Below the pieces are notes generated by a model, which searched no databases, was not told the DNA's origin, and was given only the letters and a program-made list of their open reading frames with translations. From NCBI RefSeq assembly GCF_030644365.1, contig NZ_CP130058.1:1984001-2048000 (forward strand): a stretch of 64,000 nt of DNA. Direction: 5' to 3'. Positions within the stretch are counted from its first letter, which is position 1, and each line of letters opens with the position of its first letter. The translations under genes and the position numbers were made by a program. Positions 30,898-38,323 of this stretch are shown one piece after another. This stretch comes from Schaalia sp. HMT-172 (GTDB lineage: Bacteria > Actinomycetota > Actinomycetes > Actinomycetales > Actinomycetaceae).

Positions 30898-32643
30898 TCA
30901 CAGGCTGAGGGCGGCGAGCGCTTCCGGGATTGCGTCAGCGATGTCACGCGCCTGAATGGGGGCGCGACCGTTGTATTCATCGGTGGCCAGCTTCGCTGCG
31001 CGACCGTGGAGCCACACGGCCGATACCAGTCGTTCGGGCGTGACGGCCTGTGGTTGTCCGTTCGGTCCTGGCAGCGCGTGCTCGTCCCTGACGGGGCGGG
31101 CGAGGATGCCGGCGATCAGGCCTGCCAGGACGTCGCCGCTGCCCGCGACTCCCGCCCACGACGTGGTGGTCGGCGCGACCAGCGTGGAGTCGCAGCGGGT
31201 CACGCTGTCTTCCATGCTCTCCAGGTCGGGGAAATCTAACTCCGGGTTGATGAAGCTGGCGAGCAGCGCTTGATCGCGGAGCATGTCCGCGTATTCGAAG
31301 GAACGCACGATGGTCACCGGGCCCTTGAGTACGACGTGGCAGCCCGTGGCCTCGTGGAGGAGGTTCGCGTAGCGCAGGGGGACTGCGGCGACCTCGTCCC
31401 GTTTCGTCGGCGTGCCGAGCCTCGTCAGCAGCCGCGCGGCCTCACCGTGGTGCGGGGTGAGGACGGTGGTCTCGGGGTTGATGGTGTCCGCCAGCTCCGG
31501 AATCAGGTCGAGGCCCCAGGCGTCGATGACGAGCGGAACGCCGGACTGGCCGCAGAATTGCGCGAGTTCGAGCGCGTCCTCGCGGCGGTCCTCGTCCAGT
31601 CCGGGGCCGATGAGGGCCGCCTGGATGCGCCCGCCCACCGTGACGACGCCCGGCTCGGCGGACAGCACGAGGTCTTGGACGCGCCGGGTGGAGTTCAGGC
31701 GCACCATGCCGACGCCGGACGCCAAAGCCCCGCGCGTGGCGAGCAGGCCGGCGCCCGGGTAGGTGTCGGATCCGGCGACGAGGCCGACGACGCCACGCGC
31801 GTACTTGTCGTCGTCAAAGGCCGGGGCTTGAACGAATCGGCTGCTGCCGGTTCCGTCGTAGAAGTACACCGGAACCTCGCCGCTCGTTTCCTCCGTGTCA
31901 GCGAGCGTCAGGCCAACGAGTCCGGTCCACTCCATCTCGATGAGTTCCAAGGCGCCACAATACTGCGCGGCGGGTGCCAGGATCTGGGCGCGCTTGAAGC
32001 TGCCCACGGCCATCGTGTGCGTGGCGCGCATGACGGCGCCCTTCACGTTCCCCTCGTCGTCGGTCAGGCCCGAGGGCACATCAATCGAGACAACTGCGGG
32101 GTGGGTGAGGAACGAGAAGTCGTTGAGTTGTTCAACGGCCTCGGCGAGGTTCCCCTTGAGGGCCCCCTTGCCACCGACGCCAACAATGCCGTCGATCCAC
32201 ACTTTCGCGAACGCCACCAGGGCGAGCTGGGGGGAATCTAAAACTGTGGTGATCGAACCCCCTTTAAGGTCCACGATGGTGACACCAGCTGTCTTAGCGG
32301 CGCGCAGCGCACGGGCGTGGCGCTTTCGTTTGAGCAGGATCGCCGCCACGTTGATGCCCATGTCAGCGAGGGTCGCGCACGCGTACAGGGCATCACCACC
32401 GTTGTCGCCCCCTCCGACGAAGGCGACGACGTCCGCCCGCGGGCCGGGGACAGGGGGTTCGTGAGGCTCGGCGAACAGAGGGGCCATGTCACCGACGAGG
32501 CGGACAACGCGCTGGGCGACCGCGTCGCCGACCTGGCGCATGTACATGTCCGGGTCATCGATCTGCGCTGCCTCGCGGACAAAGCGCTCTTCGATTGAGC
32601 GCGCCTGCTGGAACGTCTGGGCAGGTCCGTCAAATGTCAACAT
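30898..32643 (-). CDS. nnr: Bifunctional NAD(P)H-hydrate epimerase/dehydratase
   Basis: 581 residues. The YjeF-N epimerase domain (about 1-240) contains VVAFVGGGDNGGDAL-like GGGDNGGDALYA and SIDVPSGLTDDEG. The ADP/ATP-dependent dehydratase domain (about 280-581) contains VGLVAGSDTYPGAGLLA, LTPHHGEAARLL, VVLKGPVTIV and the catalytic GSGDVLAGLIAG. It repairs hydrated NADH/NADPH. ATG at 32643 follows TGGAG. It is upstream of alr on the same strand and divergent from the cassette at 33 kb. Confidence 0.95.
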   Translation of the reverse strand: MLTFDGPAQTFQQARSIEERFVREAAQIDDPDMYMRQVGDAVAQRVVRLVGDMAPLFAEPHEPPVPGPRADVVAFVGGGDNGGDALYACATLADMGINVAAILLKRKRHARALRAAKTAGVTIVDLKGGSITTVLDSPQLALVAFAKVWIDGIVGVGGKGALKGNLAEAVEQLNDFSFLTHPAVVSIDVPSGLTDDEGNVKGAVMRATHTMAVGSFKRAQILAPAAQYCGALELIEMEWTGLVGLTLADTEETSGEVPVYFYDGTGSSRFVQAPAFDDDKYARGVVGLVAGSDTYPGAGLLATRGALASGVGMVRLNSTRRVQDLVLSAEPGVVTVGGRIQAALIGPGLDEDRREDALELAQFCGQSGVPLVIDAWGLDLIPELADTINPETTVLTPHHGEAARLLTRLGTPTKRDEVAAVPLRYANLLHEATGCHVVLKGPVTIVRSFEYADMLRDQALLASFINPELDFPDLESMEDSVTRCDSTLVAPTTTSWAGVAGSGDVLAGLIAGILARPVRDEHALPGPNGQPQAVTPERLVSAVWLHGRAAKLATDEYNGRAPIQARDIADAIPEALAALSL

Positions 32644-32852
32644 ATCTCCATTGTCACATGCTGTCGCATGCCTCCGCGCGGGCTTTCCGCTGGGCGCGGC
32701 CGTCCAGGATCAACATCGGTCAATTGCCCCTCACCTCACCCGCCGCTACGCTGCGCGCCTGTCGAGATGTTCAACCGCTTGACATATCGTCATCGGCTAG
32801 CGGAATATCTCCGAGTTCAGGAGTCGCAGCGCGACTGAAACCTGGGCAACGC

Positions 32853-32955
32853 GGGCCGTGATCACGGGAGTTTTCGGGGGAGGATTCGCCTTCCACCAGA
32901 TGGACGCGGCCTTCACACAAAGCACCCACAGAGAGTAGACTACCGATCGTTAAGG
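32853..32955 (+). promoter_or_regulatory. Cassette promoter, copy 1
   Basis: Possible -35 TTCACA (32912-32917), 18-bp spacer, -10 TAGACT (32936-32941), then CGATCGTTAAGG. The whole stretch from AACGCGGGCC onward aligns with 36266-36374 upstream of the duplicated membrane gene, with identical promoter spacing, so it is probably functional. The DNA from 32644 to 32852 shows no gene. A 10-codon open frame (32992-33024) lies between promoter and gene and its TGA overlaps the gene's ATG. Confidence 0.65.
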
Positions 32956-33020
32956 TTACACGCACAACAGGAACGATAGGGCACACACCTCATGAAGCAC
33001 ACCCCCTCTGAGGACTCGCA

Positions 33021-34208
33021 ATGAGCATGCCGATACCTCCGATCGGTCCCCTGACGGGACTAAGCACCTCGAAGTCTTTTTCGTGGACCTTCGCGATAGA
33101 CGTGGACACCGCGTTAGGGGCAGTTGCCCAGTTCGATACTTTCGATGAGGATCTGACACAAGCTGACACGTTCATCAGAGGGGCGCTTGGCCTCATGTCA
33201 CACCAGAGCGCCCGATGCGCCTTTGATATTGTCTTCGACTACTCGCAACTATCCGACGCCTGCGACACCGTGAACCACCAAGCCGACAAGCTCAAAGAGG
33301 CTCTTTCCACCTATGGAGCGGCGATGAACACTGTACGGGATAAGTACAAAGATCTCATCGCCTTCGCACAGACCGCAGGGCTCTCAGTTGTCGGCGACTA
33401 CACAAATTGCACCGTTACCCTCGACGCTTCCGGCTCCTCACAGCAAGATTTCATGTATGGCCTTGCACATTCGGCCCTCAACGACGCCAAGAGCCTCCAG
33501 AAAATGGCCGAGCAGGAGTTCGCGACGGCACTCAACGACGTCGACACGACCCTCTGGGAAAAGACGCTGACGAGCCTCATCGATCAACTGAAGGATACAT
33601 ACATTCCCAATTCCGAACACCCCGTTGCTTCGACGACGAGTGCCCTAGGCAGCTGGTCTGACCTTGCTAGCAACGCGTGGCGCGCGGGGCACGCGTGGTT
33701 CCATAACGGCCACTATGCCCCTCCCGAGGATTTTGCGCAGTTATCGAAGTGGAAACAGCTCACTGCGAAAGGCGACCTGTCCAACTGGACGCGATACGCG
33801 ACGCACCGCGAGGGCGAAGTTCCGAAGATACCCGGCGCCGTCGAAGGACTCGAAAAGGTCGGCAAGGTAGCCGGTGTCGTCGGCGCCGTCGCAGAAGGCG
33901 GCATCAACGCCTACAACTCCTACCAGTCCGACACCATCAACCATCCGGACATGGGTGAAGGTGAAAAGATCACGCGTGCCGGAGTCAAGGGGGTTGTGAC
34001 GGGTGCTGCCAGCTGGGCCGGCGCGACCTACGGCGCGGAGCTGGGAGCCACGATCGGCGCGGCGGGCGGGCCGGTCGGTATTGTTGTCGGAGGAGTCGTG
34101 GGCGGCGTCGTCGGAGGACTAGCAGCGAGCAAGCTTGGTGGAGTCCTCGCAGACGCTGTAAATGACGGTATCGTCAGTCCTATTGCCAGTTGGTTTGGAG
34201 GAAAGTAG
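33021..34208 (+). CDS. Putative type VII-type secreted effector, unknown
   Basis: 395 residues, no family recognised with confidence. Residues 1-195 are mostly helical, starting SFSWTFAIDVDTALGAV, with long amphipathic segments like LXG/WXG N-terminal domains. A middle polar region holds several Trp residues (SNAWRAGHAWFHNGHY). The last 110 residues are glycine-rich and hydrophobic (VEGLEKVGKVAGVVGAVAEG, then repeated GGVVGG), a glycine-zipper-like end seen in pore or membrane-inserting toxins. No signal peptide. GAGGAC precedes the ATG. GC is visibly lower than in nearby genes. The secretion and toxin roles are inference from layout. Confidence 0.65.
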   Translation: MSMPIPPIGPLTGLSTSKSFSWTFAIDVDTALGAVAQFDTFDEDLTQADTFIRGALGLMSHQSARCAFDIVFDYSQLSDACDTVNHQADKLKEALSTYGAAMNTVRDKYKDLIAFAQTAGLSVVGDYTNCTVTLDASGSSQQDFMYGLAHSALNDAKSLQKMAEQEFATALNDVDTTLWEKTLTSLIDQLKDTYIPNSEHPVASTTSALGSWSDLASNAWRAGHAWFHNGHYAPPEDFAQLSKWKQLTAKGDLSNWTRYATHREGEVPKIPGAVEGLEKVGKVAGVVGAVAEGGINAYNSYQSDTINHPDMGEGEKITRAGVKGVVTGAASWAGATYGAELGATIGAAGGPVGIVVGGVVGGVVGGLAASKLGGVLADAVNDGIVSPIASWFGGK

Positions 34209-34213
34209 ATAAC

Positions 34214-34639
34214 ATGTGGAGCGGAATCGGCTGCGTGGTGTTTGGCTGCCTCCTTATTCATGCGTGGTGGTTCGAAACATACACGGACTCGCCGCTTGCC
34301 AGATCGTGGCGGAGGATGTCTGCAGCACTGTCCCCCACGCGCAACGCCCAGGCGATGCTGCGCCCCTGCGTCGGCCTCATGTTCTTCTTCGGAGGAATCG
34401 CTCTTCTTCTCGAACCAATTGGGGCCCCTGTCTTTATTGTGAGGGTTCTGCTCTTCATCGCTTTGTTAGCGCTTGTGGTCGGGGTCGTGTATTTGTTGCC
34501 GTTTCCTCTGCCTCGTTTCGCCGATGCGCGCTATCAGTACTTGAAGCGCCACGGGTTGCTTGATGCGACGGGGCGCCCGCTGCCAGACGAAGTCATTAAT
34601 CGCATTCTCGCTCAACGTGAAGGACACCCATTCTCATGA
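34214..34639 (+). CDS. Small membrane protein, possible immunity protein (copy 1)
   Basis: 141 residues. A helix at the very N-terminus (GIGCVVFGCLLIHAWWF), a basic SWRRMSAALSPTRNAQ loop, and two closely packed helices (about 52-100) ending LLPFPLPRFAD, then a soluble tail. GGAGGAAAG precedes the ATG, five bases after the putative effector stop. A paralogue of 140 residues lies at 36554. The position directly after a membrane-active candidate suggests immunity (inference). Confidence 0.75.
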   Translation: MWSGIGCVVFGCLLIHAWWFETYTDSPLARSWRRMSAALSPTRNAQAMLRPCVGLMFFFGGIALLLEPIGAPVFIVRVLLFIALLALVVGVVYLLPFPLPRFADARYQYLKRHGLLDATGRPLPDEVINRILAQREGHPFS

Positions 34640-35115
34640 CTTTTTCCTACCAGGCTCCCGATCGGTGGTCTCCGTTGCCCGAGGAGGCCTTCGCGGCTAT
34701 CGCCCCGGCTGGCACGCAGTCAGGTACTCGCGTGCTGGGCGGTGTGGCTGGCCCCGTCGACGCCACGCACAGCTTCGCGGCCACGATCATGACCGTGGCT
34801 TCCACCATCCCTGACGATCAGGACGACGCGGTGGTCCTGGCTGACTCGGCGCGCCTGATCCGTGACACTATCGGCGGTTTCATCATGCTGGAGGACATGG
34901 CGTGGCCCGCCACCCCGCGCGGCGCTTTCCTACGCACCGGCATCTACATTGAGGGCACGGTACCCATTACGATGTGCCAGTGGGCGTGGATCCACCGCGC
35001 CCAGGGCGGCCAGCGTTTCCTCGTCACGGCGACGGCGACGGCAACGACCGACCAGTTCCCTTTCGTCGCCGACGACATCGTCACCATCGTTCCCACCATT
35101 GAGGTCGCCCTATGA
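34636..35115 (+). CDS. Unknown cassette protein, 159 aa
   Basis: 159 residues, no transmembrane helix or signal peptide. The sequence is beta-rich in the second half (GIYIEGTVPITMCQWAWIHR, RFLVTATATATTDQFPFV), loosely like DcrB/DUF1795-type secretion-associated folds; that resemblance is weak. It overlaps the previous gene by ATGA and the next by four bases, so it is translated together with them. Confidence 0.75.
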   Translation: MTFSYQAPDRWSPLPEEAFAAIAPAGTQSGTRVLGGVAGPVDATHSFAATIMTVASTIPDDQDDAVVLADSARLIRDTIGGFIMLEDMAWPATPRGAFLRTGIYIEGTVPITMCQWAWIHRAQGGQRFLVTATATATTDQFPFVADDIVTIVPTIEVAL

Positions 35116-35870
35116 GCCCCAACGACTCTTTCCGCCCCGCCCTGAGCCTGTCAAGCGAACAGGTGACGGCTTTCTTATCCCTGGCCTCGCGCCACGTCCC
35201 CCGGGCCGAGCAGCTCGACACCGCGCGCGACCTGGGCCTGAGTACGACGCCAGCGGTCGACGAGAACGGGTTCAGCGAGACGGCACTGGCCCTGTGGGAG
35301 TCTATGAACCGTGCAAGTGCCATCATGACGATGGCGTCCCTGACACCCACCCAGCCGACCCACCGTAACCTGCGGATCTGGCTGGGCCGCCCATACGCCA
35401 CGGTCGCACGCGCGCAAGGGGAAAAGATACACGTCTACCGCATCGACACCGAGGAAATCCCCCACGTCGTCGCCGCGAACTCCCCGCTCGGCCCCCGCCC
35501 CGAGACCTTCGACGGGCCACCCTACCTTCCCACAGAGTTCATTGGCGCCATCGCCAATGACAACCTGGACACCGCACAAGCCATCTTGGAGCACCTGACC
35601 ACCTTCGGCCCCACCGACTCCCTCTTTTCCCAGGCCCTGCTCAACCGCCAATGGGAATACACCACCTGGACACGCGACAACATCACCCCCGACGGCCTAA
35701 TCCCCTGGGCCGCCCTCAGCGTCCTGTCCACACCCTCAGGCTCCTACCTGGTCACCCCGACACGAGGAGGCGAATCCTCCGACGAGGAAGCCACCATGGA
35801 GCCCATCCTTCAAACCGTCCTATGGGGCCAACTCGCCCAACTCTTCACCCCGAAGGAGGCGAACAAGTGA
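35112..35870 (+). CDS. Unknown cassette protein, 252 aa (possibly EspG-like)
   Basis: 252 residues, soluble. N-terminal helices (SSEQVTAFLSLASRHVPRAEQL) are followed by a mixed region and a C-terminal beta segment (SGSYLVTPTRGG). The overall plan is reminiscent of ESX secretion chaperones of the EspG type, but I see no decisive motif. Coupled to both neighbours by four-base overlaps. Confidence 0.75.
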   Translation: MSPNDSFRPALSLSSEQVTAFLSLASRHVPRAEQLDTARDLGLSTTPAVDENGFSETALALWESMNRASAIMTMASLTPTQPTHRNLRIWLGRPYATVARAQGEKIHVYRIDTEEIPHVVAANSPLGPRPETFDGPPYLPTEFIGAIANDNLDTAQAILEHLTTFGPTDSLFSQALLNRQWEYTTWTRDNITPDGLIPWAALSVLSTPSGSYLVTPTRGGESSDEEATMEPILQTVLWGQLAQLFTPKEANK

Positions 35871-36166
35871 GCAAGATTTCATGGGATTTCACAGAGGTAA
35901 AGGTAGCGCAGGAACGCTGTAAAGATGCATTAGATCAGCTAGACTCCGCTAATCTTGACACCCCAGCAACCGGTAGCGTTCATCAACCACTTCTTGAGAA
36001 GAAAATCAATAAGATCACCAAGGCGACGACCGACATGGTGACGGTCCTGCGTCTCATGTACATGGGAATTGAGGGGGCCGACAAACTATTCCGCACAGTG
36101 GATAACCAGAACGCGGCGGATCTTATAGCAGCCGGGTTTTACCGCAAGACCACTCGCAAGAAATAA
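35867..36166 (+). CDS. Small helical protein, WXG100-sized
   Basis: 99 residues from GTG at 35867, overlapping the previous stop and preceded by AAGGAGG. It is almost all helical: ISWDFTEVKVAQERCKDALDQL, a short turn, then LLEKKINKITKATTDMVTVLRLM. The size matches WXG100/Lap-type partners of type VII effectors, although the canonical WXG turn is absent. The start SKISWDF echoes SKSFSWTF of the 395-residue protein at the head of the cassette. Confidence 0.72.
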   Translation: MSKISWDFTEVKVAQERCKDALDQLDSANLDTPATGSVHQPLLEKKINKITKATTDMVTVLRLMYMGIEGADKLFRTVDNQNAADLIAAGFYRKTTRKK

Positions 36167-36265
36167 GACCGAATGAGCTTTTCTTCGGCAGCACTGCGCT
36201 TGCGCGCCTACCCGCATCTCAGGTGGAGGTATTCAGGCCGCATCAACTGTCTTGACAAGGCGCGC

Positions 36266-36374
36266 AACGCGTGCGGTGGTCTCGGGGAATTTCGGGGGAC
36301 AGATTCGCTTTCCACAGGGTGGACGTGGTCTTCACACCGCGCACCCGGGCGACGTAGGCTGCCGATCGTTAAGG
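36266..36374 (+). promoter_or_regulatory. Cassette promoter, copy 2
   Basis: TTCACA (36331-36336), 18-bp spacer, TAGGCT (36355-36360), then CGATCGTTAAGG (36363-36374), aligned throughout with the promoter at 32.9 kb. The rest of the 36167-36553 interval shows only a 32-codon open frame (36403-36501) that I do not trust. Confidence 0.6.
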
Positions 36375-36553
36375 CTCGTCGCGCAAGGTACTCTCGCCGC
36401 CTATGACTCCCACTGATCTGACTCCACAGACCACCCAGACGCGGGTAGGCGAAACGATCGCGCGGGCCCGTCAGAGGGGCTCATACAGACGCGACAAATG
36501 ACAGCATCAATGCCACCCCTCGCCGAGTGGCACAACGGGAAGTAGGTTGACGC

Positions 36554-36976
36554 ATGTGGGGCGGAATTGGCTGCGTGGTGTTTGGTTGTCTCCTTATTCA
36601 TGCGTGGTGGTTCGAAACATACACGGACTCGCCGCTTGCCAGATCGTGGCGGAGGATGTCTGCGGCATTGTCCCCCACGCGCAACGCTCAAGCAATACTG
36701 CGCCCCTGCGTCGGCCTCATGATGGCTAGTTCTGGTGCCGTTATTCTTCTCGAACCAATTGGCACCCCTGTCTTTATTCTGAGGGTTTTGGCCTTCATCG
36801 CTTTGTTAGCAATTGTGGTCGGTGTCGTGTACTTGTTGCCGTTTCCTCTACCTCGTTTTGCTGATCCGTATTATCAGTACTTGAAGCGCCACGGCCTGCT
36901 GGACGCAACGGGTAAGCCCCTCCCGGATGCAGACATTGAACGCATTCTCGCCGAACGCGGCGGAGACACATTCTGA
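36554..36976 (+). CDS. Small membrane protein (copy 2 of the 34.2-kb gene)
   Basis: 140 residues, over 80 percent identical by eye to the 141-residue protein at 34214. It has the same N-terminal helix, SWRRMSAALSPTRNAQ loop and LLPFPLPRFAD region. The stretch between the second and third helices is the most changed (MASSGAVILL for FFFGGIALLL). It has its own copy of the cassette promoter but no effector gene before it, so it may be an orphan immunity gene (inference). Confidence 0.78.
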   Translation: MWGGIGCVVFGCLLIHAWWFETYTDSPLARSWRRMSAALSPTRNAQAILRPCVGLMMASSGAVILLEPIGTPVFILRVLAFIALLAIVVGVVYLLPFPLPRFADPYYQYLKRHGLLDATGKPLPDADIERILAERGGDTF

Positions 36977-37050
36977 TAACTGTTCTGTCAGGCCCCCGCA
37001 TTCCTGCACAAGGCCGACGTCACCAAACGACAACAGTGACAACGACGAAC

Positions 37051-37085
37051 GGGCGCGCGGCCGGGAATCCCGGTGCCGCGCGCCC
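37051..37085. terminator. Two-way terminator
   Basis: 11-bp stem GGGCGCGCGGC (37051-37061) paired with 37075-37085, between convergent genes. Confidence 0.7.
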
Positions 37086-37107
37086 GCTTCGCTCAGGTGG
37101 AGGACCG

Positions 37108-38007
37108 TCAGGCCACGTCGAGTGTCTTGGCGACGCCCGCCAGGACAGCGCCCACGATGACCAGGGCGACGCCGATGATGGTCCAGCGCAGCTCCTTGCG
37201 CGTGCGGGTCTCGTGGAGCCACAGGATACCCAGCGGGGTGGAGATCAGGATGCCGAGCTGGGAAAGCGTGAAGCCGGTGCCCGCACCCAGGTTGTTGGAG
37301 TTGAGCTGGAGCAGCAGGATCGCGGTACCCCACAGGACGCCGTTGAAGATGGAGGGAACCATGCGACGGTGGCGCAGCGAATCCTCGGGGTCGACCCCGC
37401 CGCGCCCCTGGATCGCGAAAAACGCGCCGCAGTAGGCGGTGTAGCCGATCGCCTGAGGCAGCAGGAACTCGGCGGGGGCGATGCCGAACCACTTGATGAT
37501 GAGCGGGAAGGCCACGAGGCCCAGCGTGGAGGTCGTCAGCAGGAAAGCGCCACGCTTCCAGTCGAGGGATGCCGCGTCAGAGCCCGACTCGGAGCGCGAC
37601 AGGAACCAGATGCCGACGATCAGGACGATGATCGCGGCGATACCGTAGGGCAGCGCCCCGCCGTGGAGCCACTCGCCGAAGATCGCGATGCCCGCCAGGG
37701 ACATGAGGACCAGCTGACCGCCGGTCGACAGCGGCATCGTGCGGCTCATACCCAGGACCGAGTAGGAGCGCAGCTGATCGCACACGCCAACGCCCAGGAG
37801 CAGGCCTGTCAGGAAGGAGACGCCCAGGTTCAGGGGCGTCCACGCGGGGTGCAGGAAGGGAGTGGCGACGGCGGCCATCAGCAGGCCGCCGAGGACGGCG
37901 CCCATGACTCGCTGGCGGTCCGAACCGCCGGTCTTGCCCATGAGCGTCGTGGCGACGCCAAAGAAGACAGAAGGCAGGATTCCGATAAGGATCATGGACA
38001 GGGTCAT
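37108..38007 (-). CDS. GRP-type sugar porter (GlcU/RbsU-like)
   Basis: 299 residues with ten predicted transmembrane helices in the two five-helix repeats of the drug/metabolite transporter superfamily (GILPSVFFGVATTLMG near the start; GILWLHETRTRKEL before the last helix). GRP proteins bring in glucose or ribose. ATG at 38007 follows AGGAGGT; the longer frame to 38121 has no membrane segment and is not needed. It is next to glmS on the same strand but separated by 316 bp with a terminator. Confidence 0.85.
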   Translation of the reverse strand: MTLSMILIGILPSVFFGVATTLMGKTGGSDRQRVMGAVLGGLLMAAVATPFLHPAWTPLNLGVSFLTGLLLGVGVCDQLRSYSVLGMSRTMPLSTGGQLVLMSLAGIAIFGEWLHGGALPYGIAAIIVLIVGIWFLSRSESGSDAASLDWKRGAFLLTTSTLGLVAFPLIIKWFGIAPAEFLLPQAIGYTAYCGAFFAIQGRGGVDPEDSLRHRRMVPSIFNGVLWGTAILLLQLNSNNLGAGTGFTLSQLGILISTPLGILWLHETRTRKELRWTIIGVALVIVGAVLAGVAKTLDVA

Positions 38008-38323
38008 GTGCGCACCTCCTGGGGTGGTCGCGGCCCCAATCGACGAGGCCGTGGTTATTTGCGTTGGTGGGTGCGGCAGGAGCGCCGCCACCTCTTCCAC
38101 GCTAGTCGCCCCCTCCCCCACCCCCGCAAACTCCGTCGCCGTTTTGGCGCCTGTTTCACATGTACGTCGTGAAGCCTTTCACCAGACCAGGCCCCGTCCA
38201 TGACGCAGCGCACGCCCAGGTTTCGGAATCTTACACCGGTCCACGCAATGCGACCCGGGCCTCGTCCCTGGATGAGGAACGAGGCCCGGGAACGTTCACG
38301 GGGCGCCCGCCCCGCGCGGGCGG
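38008..38323. other. Gene-free interval, 316 bp
   Basis: Between glmS and the sugar porter. It holds the glmS terminator (38254-38290), one GACGAGGCCGTGG border motif near 38042, and the porter's ribosome site. I see nothing else. Confidence 0.7.
38254..38290 (-). terminator. Terminator hairpin of glmS
   Basis: Perfect 12-bp stem CCCGGGCCTCGT (38254-38265) with 38279-38290, 13-base loop, 33 bp beyond the glmS stop. Confidence 0.75.

Noticed and set aside
36403-36501. 32-codon open frame between the duplicated promoter and the 36.55-kb gene
   Set aside because: No ribosome site, no similarity to the 33-kb effector start; kept only as a possible leader or remnant.
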